This document shows, piece by piece, positions 8,471-15,259 of a stretch of 34,930 nt of DNA. The first letter of the stretch is position 1; every line of letters starts with the position of its first letter. Below the pieces are notes generated by a model. It had not been told where the DNA came from and did not search any database. It was given only the letters and a program-made list of their open reading frames with translations. A program made the position numbers and the translations under genes. This stretch comes from DALYJJ01 sp031969915 (GTDB lineage Bacteria; Acidobacteriota; Terriglobia; Bryobacterales; Bryobacteraceae), in assembly GCA_031969915.1 (NCBI GenBank), contig DALYJJ010000059.1, positions 1 to 34,930 of the forward strand, written 5' to 3'.

Positions 8471-11461
8471 TCACCTCCGGGCAATCGCCGCGCGCTTGCG
8501 GGCCAGGCGAATCACGTCTGCGTCCCTGCGAGCATAAATCCAGATTCCCGATGCCGACTGGACCCTGTTGTCATGCCTCAGCCCGATAGACGAGTTTGTC
8601 GCGCTCGGAGAGCGGCGATCGCTATCCTCACGTGCCACGGTCGCGACTGCAAGCCAACGTCCATCGTGGCTGTAACGAAGCGACGTGATCCGCTCGTAGC
8701 CCACGTCGACGCTGTACTTCTCACTGCCCGTCTTCAGGTCCCATAGCCGGATCGTGCTGTCGAGGCCAGCCGTGGCAAGTTCCGAGCCGTCCGGGCTGAA
8801 ATCGAGTGCCTGAACCTCGTCGATATGACGCTCAAACGTGCGCGATGGCTTGCCACTCTCAAGATCCCACAAGATGGCATTACCGTCGACATCGCAGCTC
8901 GCCAACCGTTTTCCCGCAGGATCGAAAGCAAAGTCGAGGATGTTCGCGCCGTGTCCCTCCAACGTGCGCTGCAAGGCAAACGAATGCGAGTCCCAGGACC
9001 AAATGCGAATGACTCGGTCGAGGCCTGCGGTCCCGGCACGTCGGCCGCTATGGTCCCAATGGAGGTGCAGGACCTCCTCTGGATGTCGAATGCGGGCAAC
9101 ATGGTGACCGTCGACTCCGCTCCAGGCATCTGCACCGCCGCCAGACCTTGTGGCCAGGATAAGACGCCCGTCCGGGCTGAATTCGGAGACGTGAAACAGG
9201 CCCTCGCTACTCACTGGAAACAGCGGCTTCCGGCGCTTCCAGTCGTACACCTGATTTTCCCTCACGACGTGGTCCTCGACAGGGTCGAAGGAATTGCCTC
9301 CCGGAGGGAGCAGGTCCGCCAGTTCTCCTGTCTCTACACTCCAGATCTCCGTCCACGGCACTCCGAAGCTGGCCAGATACTTGTCGTCGTGCGTGAAACG
9401 GATACCAGTCAGGAGATAGTTACGGTGCCGAATGGACGTGTACGCCTCTCCGAAATCGGCAACCTTCCACCGCCTGACAGTGCCGTCGTCGCTGGCGGTG
9501 ATCAGTCCTCTGCCATCTTTCGTGAACCGAACGCAATTCACTCGCGCCCTATGGCCGGTGTAACGCCAGAGAACGGTCTTTTTCTCAATCGACCAGACCC
9601 GTACCTCGGCATCCTCCCCGGCGCTCGCAATCACGTTGCCGTCAGGCGCGTACGCTACGTCCCAAAATCCGTGACGATCGTCCTCGATCTGCCTGCCAAT
9701 TTCGGCAACCTTCCATTCAGCAGGCACTACTGCAGGCACTACGGAACGACCCGTGCCGGCGCCCTCCTCGATCCGGTTGTGCTCGATGGACCAGAACGAA
9801 AGCAGGTCTTTGCTGGCGACCACAAGACGTGTTCCGGCGGGATTGAAGCTGATTCTGCGAACGGTTACATTCGCGTCGTCTCTCGGCCCGTCCTCATGCA
9901 GCACCGTGGTGATCTTCGTGGCCTCGGAATAGACCCGTGTCGAGTCCATTTGCTGCCCGACCATCGTATGGTGAGGGCTCAAGTCCCACAGGCTGACGTC
10001 CAGTGTTTGCTCCGACTCCGCGCACACGGCGAGAAGCCTGCCGTCCGGGCTGATGGCAATCTTGCTCACCGGCACAACGGTGCACGATGGAGGCCCACTG
10101 GGCGACTGGCTACAAAGGGTTCCCACGGTTACTCCGGCCCGGTAGGCGCCAGTCTTCGAATCCAGGTAGACTACCGAATCCTGGTTGACGACGAGCAGCA
10201 ACTCTTCGTCAGGAGTGAAGACGACGGGCCCGCGGTGCGGCGTCGCCCACAACTGGCGGTGGTCCCGTGCGCTCCAGACGCGAACGCCGTCTGGTCCGGC
10301 CGTGACAAAGTAGCGACCCTTCGAACTGAACGCGACCTCGCCTCTTCCGACTCCATGCGGACGCACCGGGAACAGGTCCTCGCCGGCGGCCAGGCTCAGG
10401 ATTTTCACAACGCCGTTTGCCGAGGTCGACAGGAGCGACTCTCCATCGGGACTGAGCGCCAGGCCCATTACGGCCGATTGCTGATCCAGCAATGTGCCCG
10501 CGATAGGAGGCGCCTTGAGCGCTCGCCGCAGGGCATTCATCGCCTCAGGAATGAGCAAACCGTCTTGGGCGGTTGCGTCGATTGACTTCAGCGCCAGCTC
10601 GAGACTGAGCTGCGAATTCTCGCCAACGTTCAGAAGTGCAGAGGAGGCCATCGCCTGTGCGGACGCCAGGCGCTGCTCTTTCTGCGCCTGAAGCATGCTC
10701 TGGTGTTCGTTCGTCCTGGCAGTTTCCTCCGCCTTCTGCGCAGCGACCGCCTCGCTGCGTCGTCGCTCTGAGACAAACCCCAGCGCGATGGACGTCACCA
10801 GAAGAACGCCCAGTGTCGCGATCACCAGTCGCAAGGCGCGCATCCGCTTGACGGACTGCCGCAAGCTGACGAACGACCGTTGAAGTTCATCGAGAGCTTG
10901 CGCTGAGGGGCCGCTCTCGAGACACTGACTGTGCTCGCCAATCTTCAATATCTCGGGATGAAGAAACTTGGCGAGCTCGCAATCTCCCAGGTTCGCGGCG
11001 TCCAGGCTGCCGTCGAAGTCGATCGGAATAATCTTTCGCCCCGTAGTGCAGAAGATCTTGACTTCCCGTAGAACCGGCTTGGATTCAACGATACCCGGCG
11101 AGCCGACGACAATCAGCGTGCTTGTTCTCAGAATCGCTGCTGCGCCGACCGCCTGCCAATCATCTCCCTTCTGATACGATTCCGAATCCAGGAACGAATC
11201 GAATCCCCGCTCGGCAAGGGCCTTGGCGAGCCGAATGGCATAGACCTTTCCGCCCTCCCAGCGGTACGAGATGAAAAAGTCGTAGCCAAACAAATAGTCT
11301 TCGACGCGCTTCCACCAGGAGCGCTTCAGCAGGAGCGCGAGCTCTCTTGCGAGAGCCGCGTCGGCCTCCCGAGCGTTTGAAGAATCGCTATTGGCTCGTG
11401 ATCCAGACGTGGTCGGAATAGACGTTCTGGGCGGTGGTTCTTGGGAATTCTGCAACGTCAT
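8471..11461 (-). CDS. TIR domain - transmembrane - coiled-coil - WD40 protein (putative defence effector)
   Basis: A 996-residue protein. Residues 60-150 form a TIR domain: FFISYRWE at 62-69 (box 1), FLDSESYQKGDDW at 90-102, LIVVGSPG at 116-123, then SKPVLREVKIF, where E133 is placed like the catalytic Glu of NAD-cleaving TIRs. A single membrane helix at about 209-230 is flanked by basic residues, then a charged coiled coil (about 231-275). Residues ~326-985 hold about 13-14 WD40-like blades (SPDG...VWS/LWDL), enough for two seven-bladed propellers. TIR effectors in bacteria often deplete NAD or make signal nucleotides after phage sensing; here the WD40 part would be the sensor. Only a weak -10-like TAGAAT (minus strand, 11484-11479) precedes the ATG. 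The gene is the sole content of the repeat-flanked segment. Confidence 0.88.
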   Translation of the reverse strand: MTLQNSQEPPPRTSIPTTSGSRANSDSSNAREADAALARELALLLKRSWWKRVEDYLFGYDFFISYRWEGGKVYAIRLAKALAERGFDSFLDSESYQKGDDWQAVGAAAILRTSTLIVVGSPGIVESKPVLREVKIFCTTGRKIIPIDFDGSLDAANLGDCELAKFLHPEILKIGEHSQCLESGPSAQALDELQRSFVSLRQSVKRMRALRLVIATLGVLLVTSIALGFVSERRRSEAVAAQKAEETARTNEHQSMLQAQKEQRLASAQAMASSALLNVGENSQLSLELALKSIDATAQDGLLIPEAMNALRRALKAPPIAGTLLDQQSAVMGLALSPDGESLLSTSANGVVKILSLAAGEDLFPVRPHGVGRGEVAFSSKGRYFVTAGPDGVRVWSARDHRQLWATPHRGPVVFTPDEELLLVVNQDSVVYLDSKTGAYRAGVTVGTLCSQSPSGPPSCTVVPVSKIAISPDGRLLAVCAESEQTLDVSLWDLSPHHTMVGQQMDSTRVYSEATKITTVLHEDGPRDDANVTVRRISFNPAGTRLVVASKDLLSFWSIEHNRIEEGAGTGRSVVPAVVPAEWKVAEIGRQIEDDRHGFWDVAYAPDGNVIASAGEDAEVRVWSIEKKTVLWRYTGHRARVNCVRFTKDGRGLITASDDGTVRRWKVADFGEAYTSIRHRNYLLTGIRFTHDDKYLASFGVPWTEIWSVETGELADLLPPGGNSFDPVEDHVVRENQVYDWKRRKPLFPVSSEGLFHVSEFSPDGRLILATRSGGGADAWSGVDGHHVARIRHPEEVLHLHWDHSGRRAGTAGLDRVIRIWSWDSHSFALQRTLEGHGANILDFAFDPAGKRLASCDVDGNAILWDLESGKPSRTFERHIDEVQALDFSPDGSELATAGLDSTIRLWDLKTGSEKYSVDVGYERITSLRYSHDGRWLAVATVAREDSDRRSPSATNSSIGLRHDNRVQSASGIWIYARRDADVIRLARKRAAIARR

Positions 11462-11514
11462 TCCGGTAACGTTTGCCGATTCTACCGTATTAAGGTATGG
11501 TTCACGCCATCGGA

Positions 11515-11711
11515 CAGCGGCGTCCGCGTCCGCCGCGATGAAGCGGGCTAGAGCGGAGGAAGATCATCGATCATCGAGGCCCTGGAGGCTTCCAACTGGA
11601 GCCAGACCGAAGCCGCCGAAGCCCTACGCATCCCCCTCAGCACCCAGAATCAGAAAATCAAACGCCTGGAAATCCAAGTCCGCAAGCGCGGCGCCCAGTA
11701 GAGCCGGGCAG
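11515..11711 (+). pseudogene. Right, degraded copy of the sigma-54 activator 3' end
   Basis: Two blocks match the regulator gene. Bases 11515-11549 equal 8222-8256 with no difference. Bases 11551-11711 match 8301-8454 with nine substitutions by my count over 154 aligned bases, plus a 7-nt tandem duplication (TCATCGA) at about 11571-11577. The 44 bases 8257-8300 are missing and replaced by one A. The Fis-HTH frame is still readable to a TAG stop at 11699-11701, with one replacement (STL to STQ). Six of the seven coding substitutions are synonymous. There is no upstream regulator sequence, so it cannot be expressed as a regulator. It marks the right side of the TIR-WD40 segment. Confidence 0.92.
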
Positions 11712-11864
11712 CACTTCACCGAGGTGCAATTGCGTCATCTCCCGCAGCTTCCGGAGTTCATCCAGTGGCATGGACGCCAGACTGTCTTGAAAGCGCTTCT
11801 CGATCTCTTGCTGCCTCGCTTGGGGCATCGTCCCAACAAGCTCACGAAAATTGCGCGTAGCCAT
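11658..11864 (-). pseudogene. Truncated HigA/Xre-type antitoxin
   Basis: The start (ATG at 11864, with GGAGG about ten bases upstream) overlaps the TAA of the preceding toxin remnant, as in toxin-first HigB-HigA operons. The first ~52 residues match the N-terminus of this antitoxin family, with the pattern MPLDELRKLREMTQLHLGEVL just before the helix-turn-helix. After GEVL the frame runs into the antisense of the regulator repeat (from 11711), giving about 16 unrelated residues before a stop. The DNA-binding HTH is therefore lost and the product is probably non-functional. The break coincides with the repeat edge. Confidence 0.75.
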
Positions 11865-12085
11865 TAGAGTCGGTCCTCCGTTCTGACTGGCACAAAGCTC
11901 TGGTACCACCGGTCGTTGCCGGTCTTGTCCCCGCCGATCAGAAGGACCCCAGTGCGCAGTGGATCGAACGCGTTACAACGTGCGAAGCGGCCTCCCGCTG
12001 TGGCGCCTGCGATCACTGCGGCCGGCCAAACCTTGGTTTCCTGGGCGCCGACCAGGACGCCGACCACCACATCGCCGGGCCTCAA
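11864..12085 (-). pseudogene. In-frame MazF N-terminus / HigB C-terminus toxin fusion remnant
   Basis: A 73-codon frame starting at a TTG that overlaps the stop of the upstream antitoxin (TTGA). Residues 1-30 look like the start of a PemK/MazF toxin: RPGDVVVG, then ETKVWPAAVI where MazF proteins have the conserved KxRPAVV strand. From about residue 31 (GGR) to the end it looks like the C-terminus of a RelE/HigB toxin: AFDPLRTGVLLIGGDKTGNDR, WYQSFVP. Each half is too short to be a complete toxin, since each family normally has ~100 or more residues. The likely history is a deletion joining two adjacent toxin genes in frame. It is possibly translated but probably inactive. Confidence 0.65.
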
Positions 12086-12315
12086 TCCCGGTCCTCTGTC
12101 TCCTCGGCATCGAAGCGGCGCAGCGATGCGGCTCTGAATTCATTCAGGTCTTCAGCGGACCAAGAATCAGACCAGTCGATCCTTCGGTTTGGCGCCAACT
12201 CCGCAAAACGCTCCGCGAGTGCGGATAGTCCTCTCGCCGCATCTGCGGGCGAGCGCCGAAAGGCGTCCACCAATGAGGCTTTTCGCTCGCTTAGCTGCAT
12301 TTCCATTTCCGGCAT
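12082..12315 (-). CDS. Putative antitoxin of the MazF-type pair
   Basis: A 77-residue acidic protein (MPEMEMQL...), starting at 12315, 13 bp after the stop of the preceding antitoxin-like gene. The C-terminal part (IDWSDSWSAEDLNEF ... RRFDAEE) has the pattern of small antitoxins that precede MazF/PemK toxins: an amphipathic stretch followed by an acidic toxin-wrapping tail. Its stop overlaps the TTG of the MazF-like remnant, which fits antitoxin-toxin coupling. An open frame upstream to 12363 would overlap the previous gene and is less likely to be used. The identification is by pattern and position only. Since its toxin is truncated, it may be an orphan. Confidence 0.6.
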   Translation of the reverse strand: MPEMEMQLSERKASLVDAFRRSPADAARGLSALAERFAELAPNRRIDWSDSWSAEDLNEFRAASLRRFDAEETEDRD

Positions 12316-12328
12316 CGCGCGTGTGCAG

Positions 12329-12568
12329 TCACCCGCGCTTCGAGTGCTCGGTTCGGGTCGCAATGGCTAGAAGAGCCCGTAGCGCGTCGTTCACTGACTT
12401 CGAGTCGGGAAACGCCTGAACCAGTTCCGGCGCGATCAGAACCACGTTCACTCCCCGACGATACTGATCGACGTACTTTCCCCGAATGCCGCCGGAGAAA
12501 TCGTACTCAGCCCTCATCTGCGCCGTCGCTCGTTTAGAGCGAGGTTTCTTCGTACCTGCGTCTTTCAT
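12329..12568 (-). CDS. Small antitoxin-like protein paired with BrnT
   Basis: A 79-residue protein with a basic N-terminus (KKPRSKR) and a core of EYDFSGGIRGKYVDQYRRG followed by a helix ending VNDALRALL. It lacks the ribbon-helix-helix look of classical BrnA. It matches a type of short protein I recognise as the second gene of many two-gene BrnT-like loci. It overlaps the 3' end of the BrnT gene by 35 bp, the usual toxin-first order, so it is probably the neutralising partner. Its N-terminus could serve DNA binding. Function is inferred from position. Confidence 0.6.
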   Translation of the reverse strand: MKDAGTKKPRSKRATAQMRAEYDFSGGIRGKYVDQYRRGVNVVLIAPELVQAFPDSKSVNDALRALLAIATRTEHSKRG

Positions 12569-12821
12569 GTCTTGTCGCGGTGCGGGCGCTGATCAGACGG
12601 ATTCGCCCTGCTCTCATAGTATGAACCACAACCAGGAGCTTCCGCTCCCGGGACATCCCGATGATGATGAAACGGTCTTCGCCGGCGGCATGATCTGGGT
12701 CCGGAATCGTGATAGAAAGCGGATCGCCGAAGACCGTGCTCGCGTCAGCGAACCCCACGTCGTGCTTTCGTCGGTTCGCCTGCTCCTTCTTCGGATTCCA
12801 CTCGAAAGCGAGTCCTTGCAT
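12534..12821 (-). CDS. brnT: BrnT-family toxin
   Basis: A 95-residue protein with the family signature from the start: FEWNPKKEQANRRKH, then GFADASTVFGDP, a DPDH segment, RFIIIGMS, and the C-terminal strand RIRLISARTATRHERRRYEE. BrnT is a RelE-fold ribonuclease that inhibits translation and is held by its antitoxin, which also represses the operon. Length and residues fit a complete toxin. The gene heads a minus-strand series of toxin-antitoxin genes and is the only one of the toxins here that looks intact. The ATG at 12821 has no strong Shine-Dalgarno sequence. The operon begins ~150 bp from the 3' end of tRNA-Glu. Confidence 0.85.
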   Translation of the reverse strand: MQGLAFEWNPKKEQANRRKHDVGFADASTVFGDPLSITIPDPDHAAGEDRFIIIGMSRERKLLVVVHTMRAGRIRLISARTATRHERRRYEETSL

Positions 12822-12968
12822 CCGTACCCGAGCTTAACGAATCACCAGAGAGCTCGCCAGCCGGGCGCCACTCGGCTGTGAAGTCGCCGTGTCGTACAGT
12901 AATCTTGTCCGGATCGCTCCCGAGCGAGGCGCCATGGGGACGTTGACGTGATCGGACAGTTTGAGGAG

Positions 12969-13046
12969 TGGCGTCCCCAGCGGGATTCGAACCCGCGTTA
13001 TCGCCGTGAAAGGGCGGTGTCCTAGGCCGGGCTAGACGATGGGGAC
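12969..13046 (-). tRNA. tRNA-Glu (anticodon TTC)
   Basis: A full cloverleaf on the minus strand. Acceptor GTCCCCA pairs with TGGGGAC. The anticodon loop is CTTTCAC, with TTC at 13010-13008. The T arm GCGGGTTCGAATCCCGC is perfect. Discriminator G and an encoded CCA (12971-12969) follow. The closing pair of the anticodon stem is C-A, otherwise it is close to bacterial tRNA-Glu. The 3' end faces the toxin-antitoxin island, the usual side for integration next to tRNA genes. I found no second copy of the 3' end within the window. Confidence 0.97.
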
Positions 13047-13125
13047 GGACCAGGGTTGGTGAAAACGGCCCGTGGCGCGCTTCCCCCAATAGTTTAGCAG
13101 GCAGAAGCGCTGGGTCGCAAAGCCG

Positions 13126-13458
13126 CTACAGCGTCTTCAAGTAAGCGAGGACGTCGGCGCGCTCGTCCGCGGTGAGCATTTCCTCATACGCGGGCATGCC
13201 GTTGCCGCCGGCGTTGATGATCGCCATGACAGCCTCGTCGGTGACCTTCTTGCCGTTGGCGAGCTTGGCCTTCTTATAAAGCCCCTTGAGCCCGGGGCCC
13301 ATCTTCTTTTCGTTGCTGTCCGCGTTGTGGCAGACGCCGCACTGCTCGAATACTTCCTTGCCCTTGGCGGCATCGCCCTTCTTGCCCTGCGCAACGGCCA
13401 ACATCGCGGTCAGCGCGCCAACACCCAGTAGCGCCACCATCTTCGAAGACGTCATCAC
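13126..13458 (-). CDS. Small periplasmic monoheme cytochrome c
   Basis: 110 residues. Signal peptide (about residues 1-23, ending AVA), then CxxCH as CGVCH at 40-44. The distal axial Met is probably M88 in GGNGMPAY. This is class I cytochrome c layout, like cytochrome c5/c6-type electron carriers. The start could be GTG 13458 or ATG 13455. A GGAGG lies nine bases before the GTG and twelve before the ATG, which favours the GTG. The gene stands alone between tRNA-Glu and the DinB gene, so its redox partners are not indicated. Confidence 0.9.
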   Translation of the reverse strand: MMTSSKMVALLGVGALTAMLAVAQGKKGDAAKGKEVFEQCGVCHNADSNEKKMGPGLKGLYKKAKLANGKKVTDEAVMAIINAGGNGMPAYEEMLTADERADVLAYLKTL

Positions 13459-13569
13459 TCCGTGTTTCCTCCAGAAAACTTCAGTTTACACTGCCGGGCT
13501 CGCCGGGCACACGGTTAGAGAGATGCCCGCCAGCCGCGTCCGGTTGCACGGTCGAGTCCCCGGGGTTCG

Positions 13570-14058
13570 TCAGGGATGCGGCTCCATACCGAATTCGGAC
13601 CACTCCTCGCGGGACGGGCCGTAGACGCCGGGCACGCGCAATCCCGCCTGCCGCATGAGGACCGTGATCTGGCCGCGATGGTGTGTCTGGTGGCCGATGA
13701 GGGCAGCGAGCGTGAAGCCGCGGGTCCACTTCTCGCCATACATGGGGATCTCTTCCGGGAGCATCGGATCGGTCCAGTTGGCCTCCACCAGCGAGGCGGC
13801 CTCAGCGGACGCCTTCTGGTAGGCGGCGGCCAGACCCTCGACGCCGCCGCCCTTCTCCGGCTCCGCGATCTTCAAACCGGCCTGGCCACCCATCTCCGGG
13901 AGCGTGGTCACGATGTGCCAGGCGATGAAGCCCAGCGACCGCCCGTCGGGAGTCACCTTCTGGTCGAGGGAAGCGTCGGTCAGCGCGCGGAACACCTTCA
14001 GCGTCGCTTCGGTTTCGTAGCGCCAGTCCTTCAGAAAATCGTCGATGCGGCGAAACAT
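13570..14058 (-). CDS. DinB-family four-helix protein
   Basis: 162 residues from the ATG at 14058. DinB/YfiT-like proteins are four-helix bundles with a three-histidine metal site. Here the likely ligands are H48 (FIAWHIV) and H123/H127 in GHQTHHRGQ. Family members include thiol transferases (bacillithiol- or mycothiol-dependent) and many proteins of unknown role, some stress-induced. The start is 49 bp from the divergent Bcp peroxiredoxin gene, so the two may share a regulatory region and a stress theme. That is inference from position. The substrate is unknown. Confidence 0.85.
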   Translation of the reverse strand: MFRRIDDFLKDWRYETEATLKVFRALTDASLDQKVTPDGRSLGFIAWHIVTTLPEMGGQAGLKIAEPEKGGGVEGLAAAYQKASAEAASLVEANWTDPMLPEEIPMYGEKWTRGFTLAALIGHQTHHRGQITVLMRQAGLRVPGVYGPSREEWSEFGMEPHP

Positions 14059-14107
14059 ACTTCGAATTCTCGCACCTTGCGGGTGCCCTGTGAATCTCAT
14101 CGGAAGT

Positions 14108-14575
<468 letters not shown>

Positions 14576-14599
14576 CGGGCGCGGAGCGAAGGCCCCGCC

Positions 14600-15259
14600 C
14601 TACCGCAGGGTCATCACTTCGTCCAGCGGCTTCTTAACGATGTCCGGCACCGTGGCGTCGGGCGCGGGATAGCCCACCGGGATCAGCAGAAACGGCTTCT
14701 CATTGGCCGGCCGTTCGAGGATCTCCGACAGGAATCCCATCGGACTGGGCGTGTGGACGAGGGTGGCGAGGCCCGCCATGTGGAGCGCGGCGAGCAGGAA
14801 GCCCGTCGCGATCCCCACCGATTCCTGCACATAGTAGTGCTTCACCTTCCGCTCGCCGTCCAGCCCGTAATCGATGCGGAAGACGACGATCAGGTACGGC
14901 GCGATCTCGAGGAACGGCTTGTGCCAATCGGTGCCGAGTGGGGCGAGCGCCTCCAGCCACTCCGGCGGAAACCGGTGCTCGTAGCCTTCCCGCTCTTCCT
15001 GCTCCGCCGCCGCGCGGATGCGGGCTTTGGTTTCCGGGTTCGCCACAACCACGAAGCGCCAGGGCTGGCGGTTCGCGCCGCTCGGCGCCATCGAGGCGAA
15101 GCGAATGGCGTTCTCAACCAGTTCGAGCGGCACTGGTTCGGCCGAGAACTGCCGGACACTGCGGCGGCACTCGAAGCGCTCAAGGAGGGCCCGCGACGTG
15201 GCCAACTGCACTTCCGCAGGCAAGCGGCGAAACTCGAGGTTCTTCCGGGGATAGGTCAT
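14600..15259 (-). CDS. Nitroreductase-family flavoprotein
   Basis: 219 residues. Recognised by RRSVRQFS near the N-terminus, the FMN-binding SMAPSGANRQPW, a central ESVGIATGFLLAALH helix and NEKPFLLIPVGYP near the end. The overall pattern is closest to the iodotyrosine-deiodinase-like branch (FMN-dependent reduction, often of haloaromatics or quinones) rather than NfsA/NfsB. The natural substrate cannot be deduced. Its ATG overlaps the stop of mutS2 by four bases, so it is the last gene of the six-gene minus-strand operon. It converges on bcp across 24 bp. Confidence 0.9.
   Translation of the reverse strand: MTYPRKNLEFRRLPAEVQLATSRALLERFECRRSVRQFSAEPVPLELVENAIRFASMAPSGANRQPWRFVVVANPETKARIRAAAEQEEREGYEHRFPPEWLEALAPLGTDWHKPFLEIAPYLIVVFRIDYGLDGERKVKHYYVQESVGIATGFLLAALHMAGLATLVHTPSPMGFLSEILERPANEKPFLLIPVGYPAPDATVPDIVKKPLDEVMTLR

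Noticed and set aside
8825..10585. 586-codon plus-strand frame opposite the TIR-WD40 gene
   Set aside because: No recognisable motif and Arg/Pro-rich; the minus strand has TIR and WD40 features throughout.
11479..11497. Inverted arms TACC...GGTA in front of the TIR-WD40 gene as an operator
   Set aside because: Four-base arms only and an asymmetric centre; not enough to claim a site. The TAGAAT is kept only as a weak -10 note.
12822..12968. Possible coding remnant between brnT and tRNA-Glu (frame with DPDKITVRHGDFTAEW on the minus strand)
   Set aside because: The phrase looks protein-like, but the frame has no good start, overlaps the brnT start region and matches no family I recognise.
12934..13047. 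ATGGGGACG occurs near 12934 and again at the tRNA 5' end, a possible attachment repeat
   Set aside because: Only nine bases, and it matches the 5' rather than the 3' end of the tRNA; chance is likely.
14576..14599. GC-rich inverted-looking sequence between bcp and the nitroreductase as a bidirectional terminator
   Set aside because: The stem pairs poorly when written out and there is no T-run on either side.
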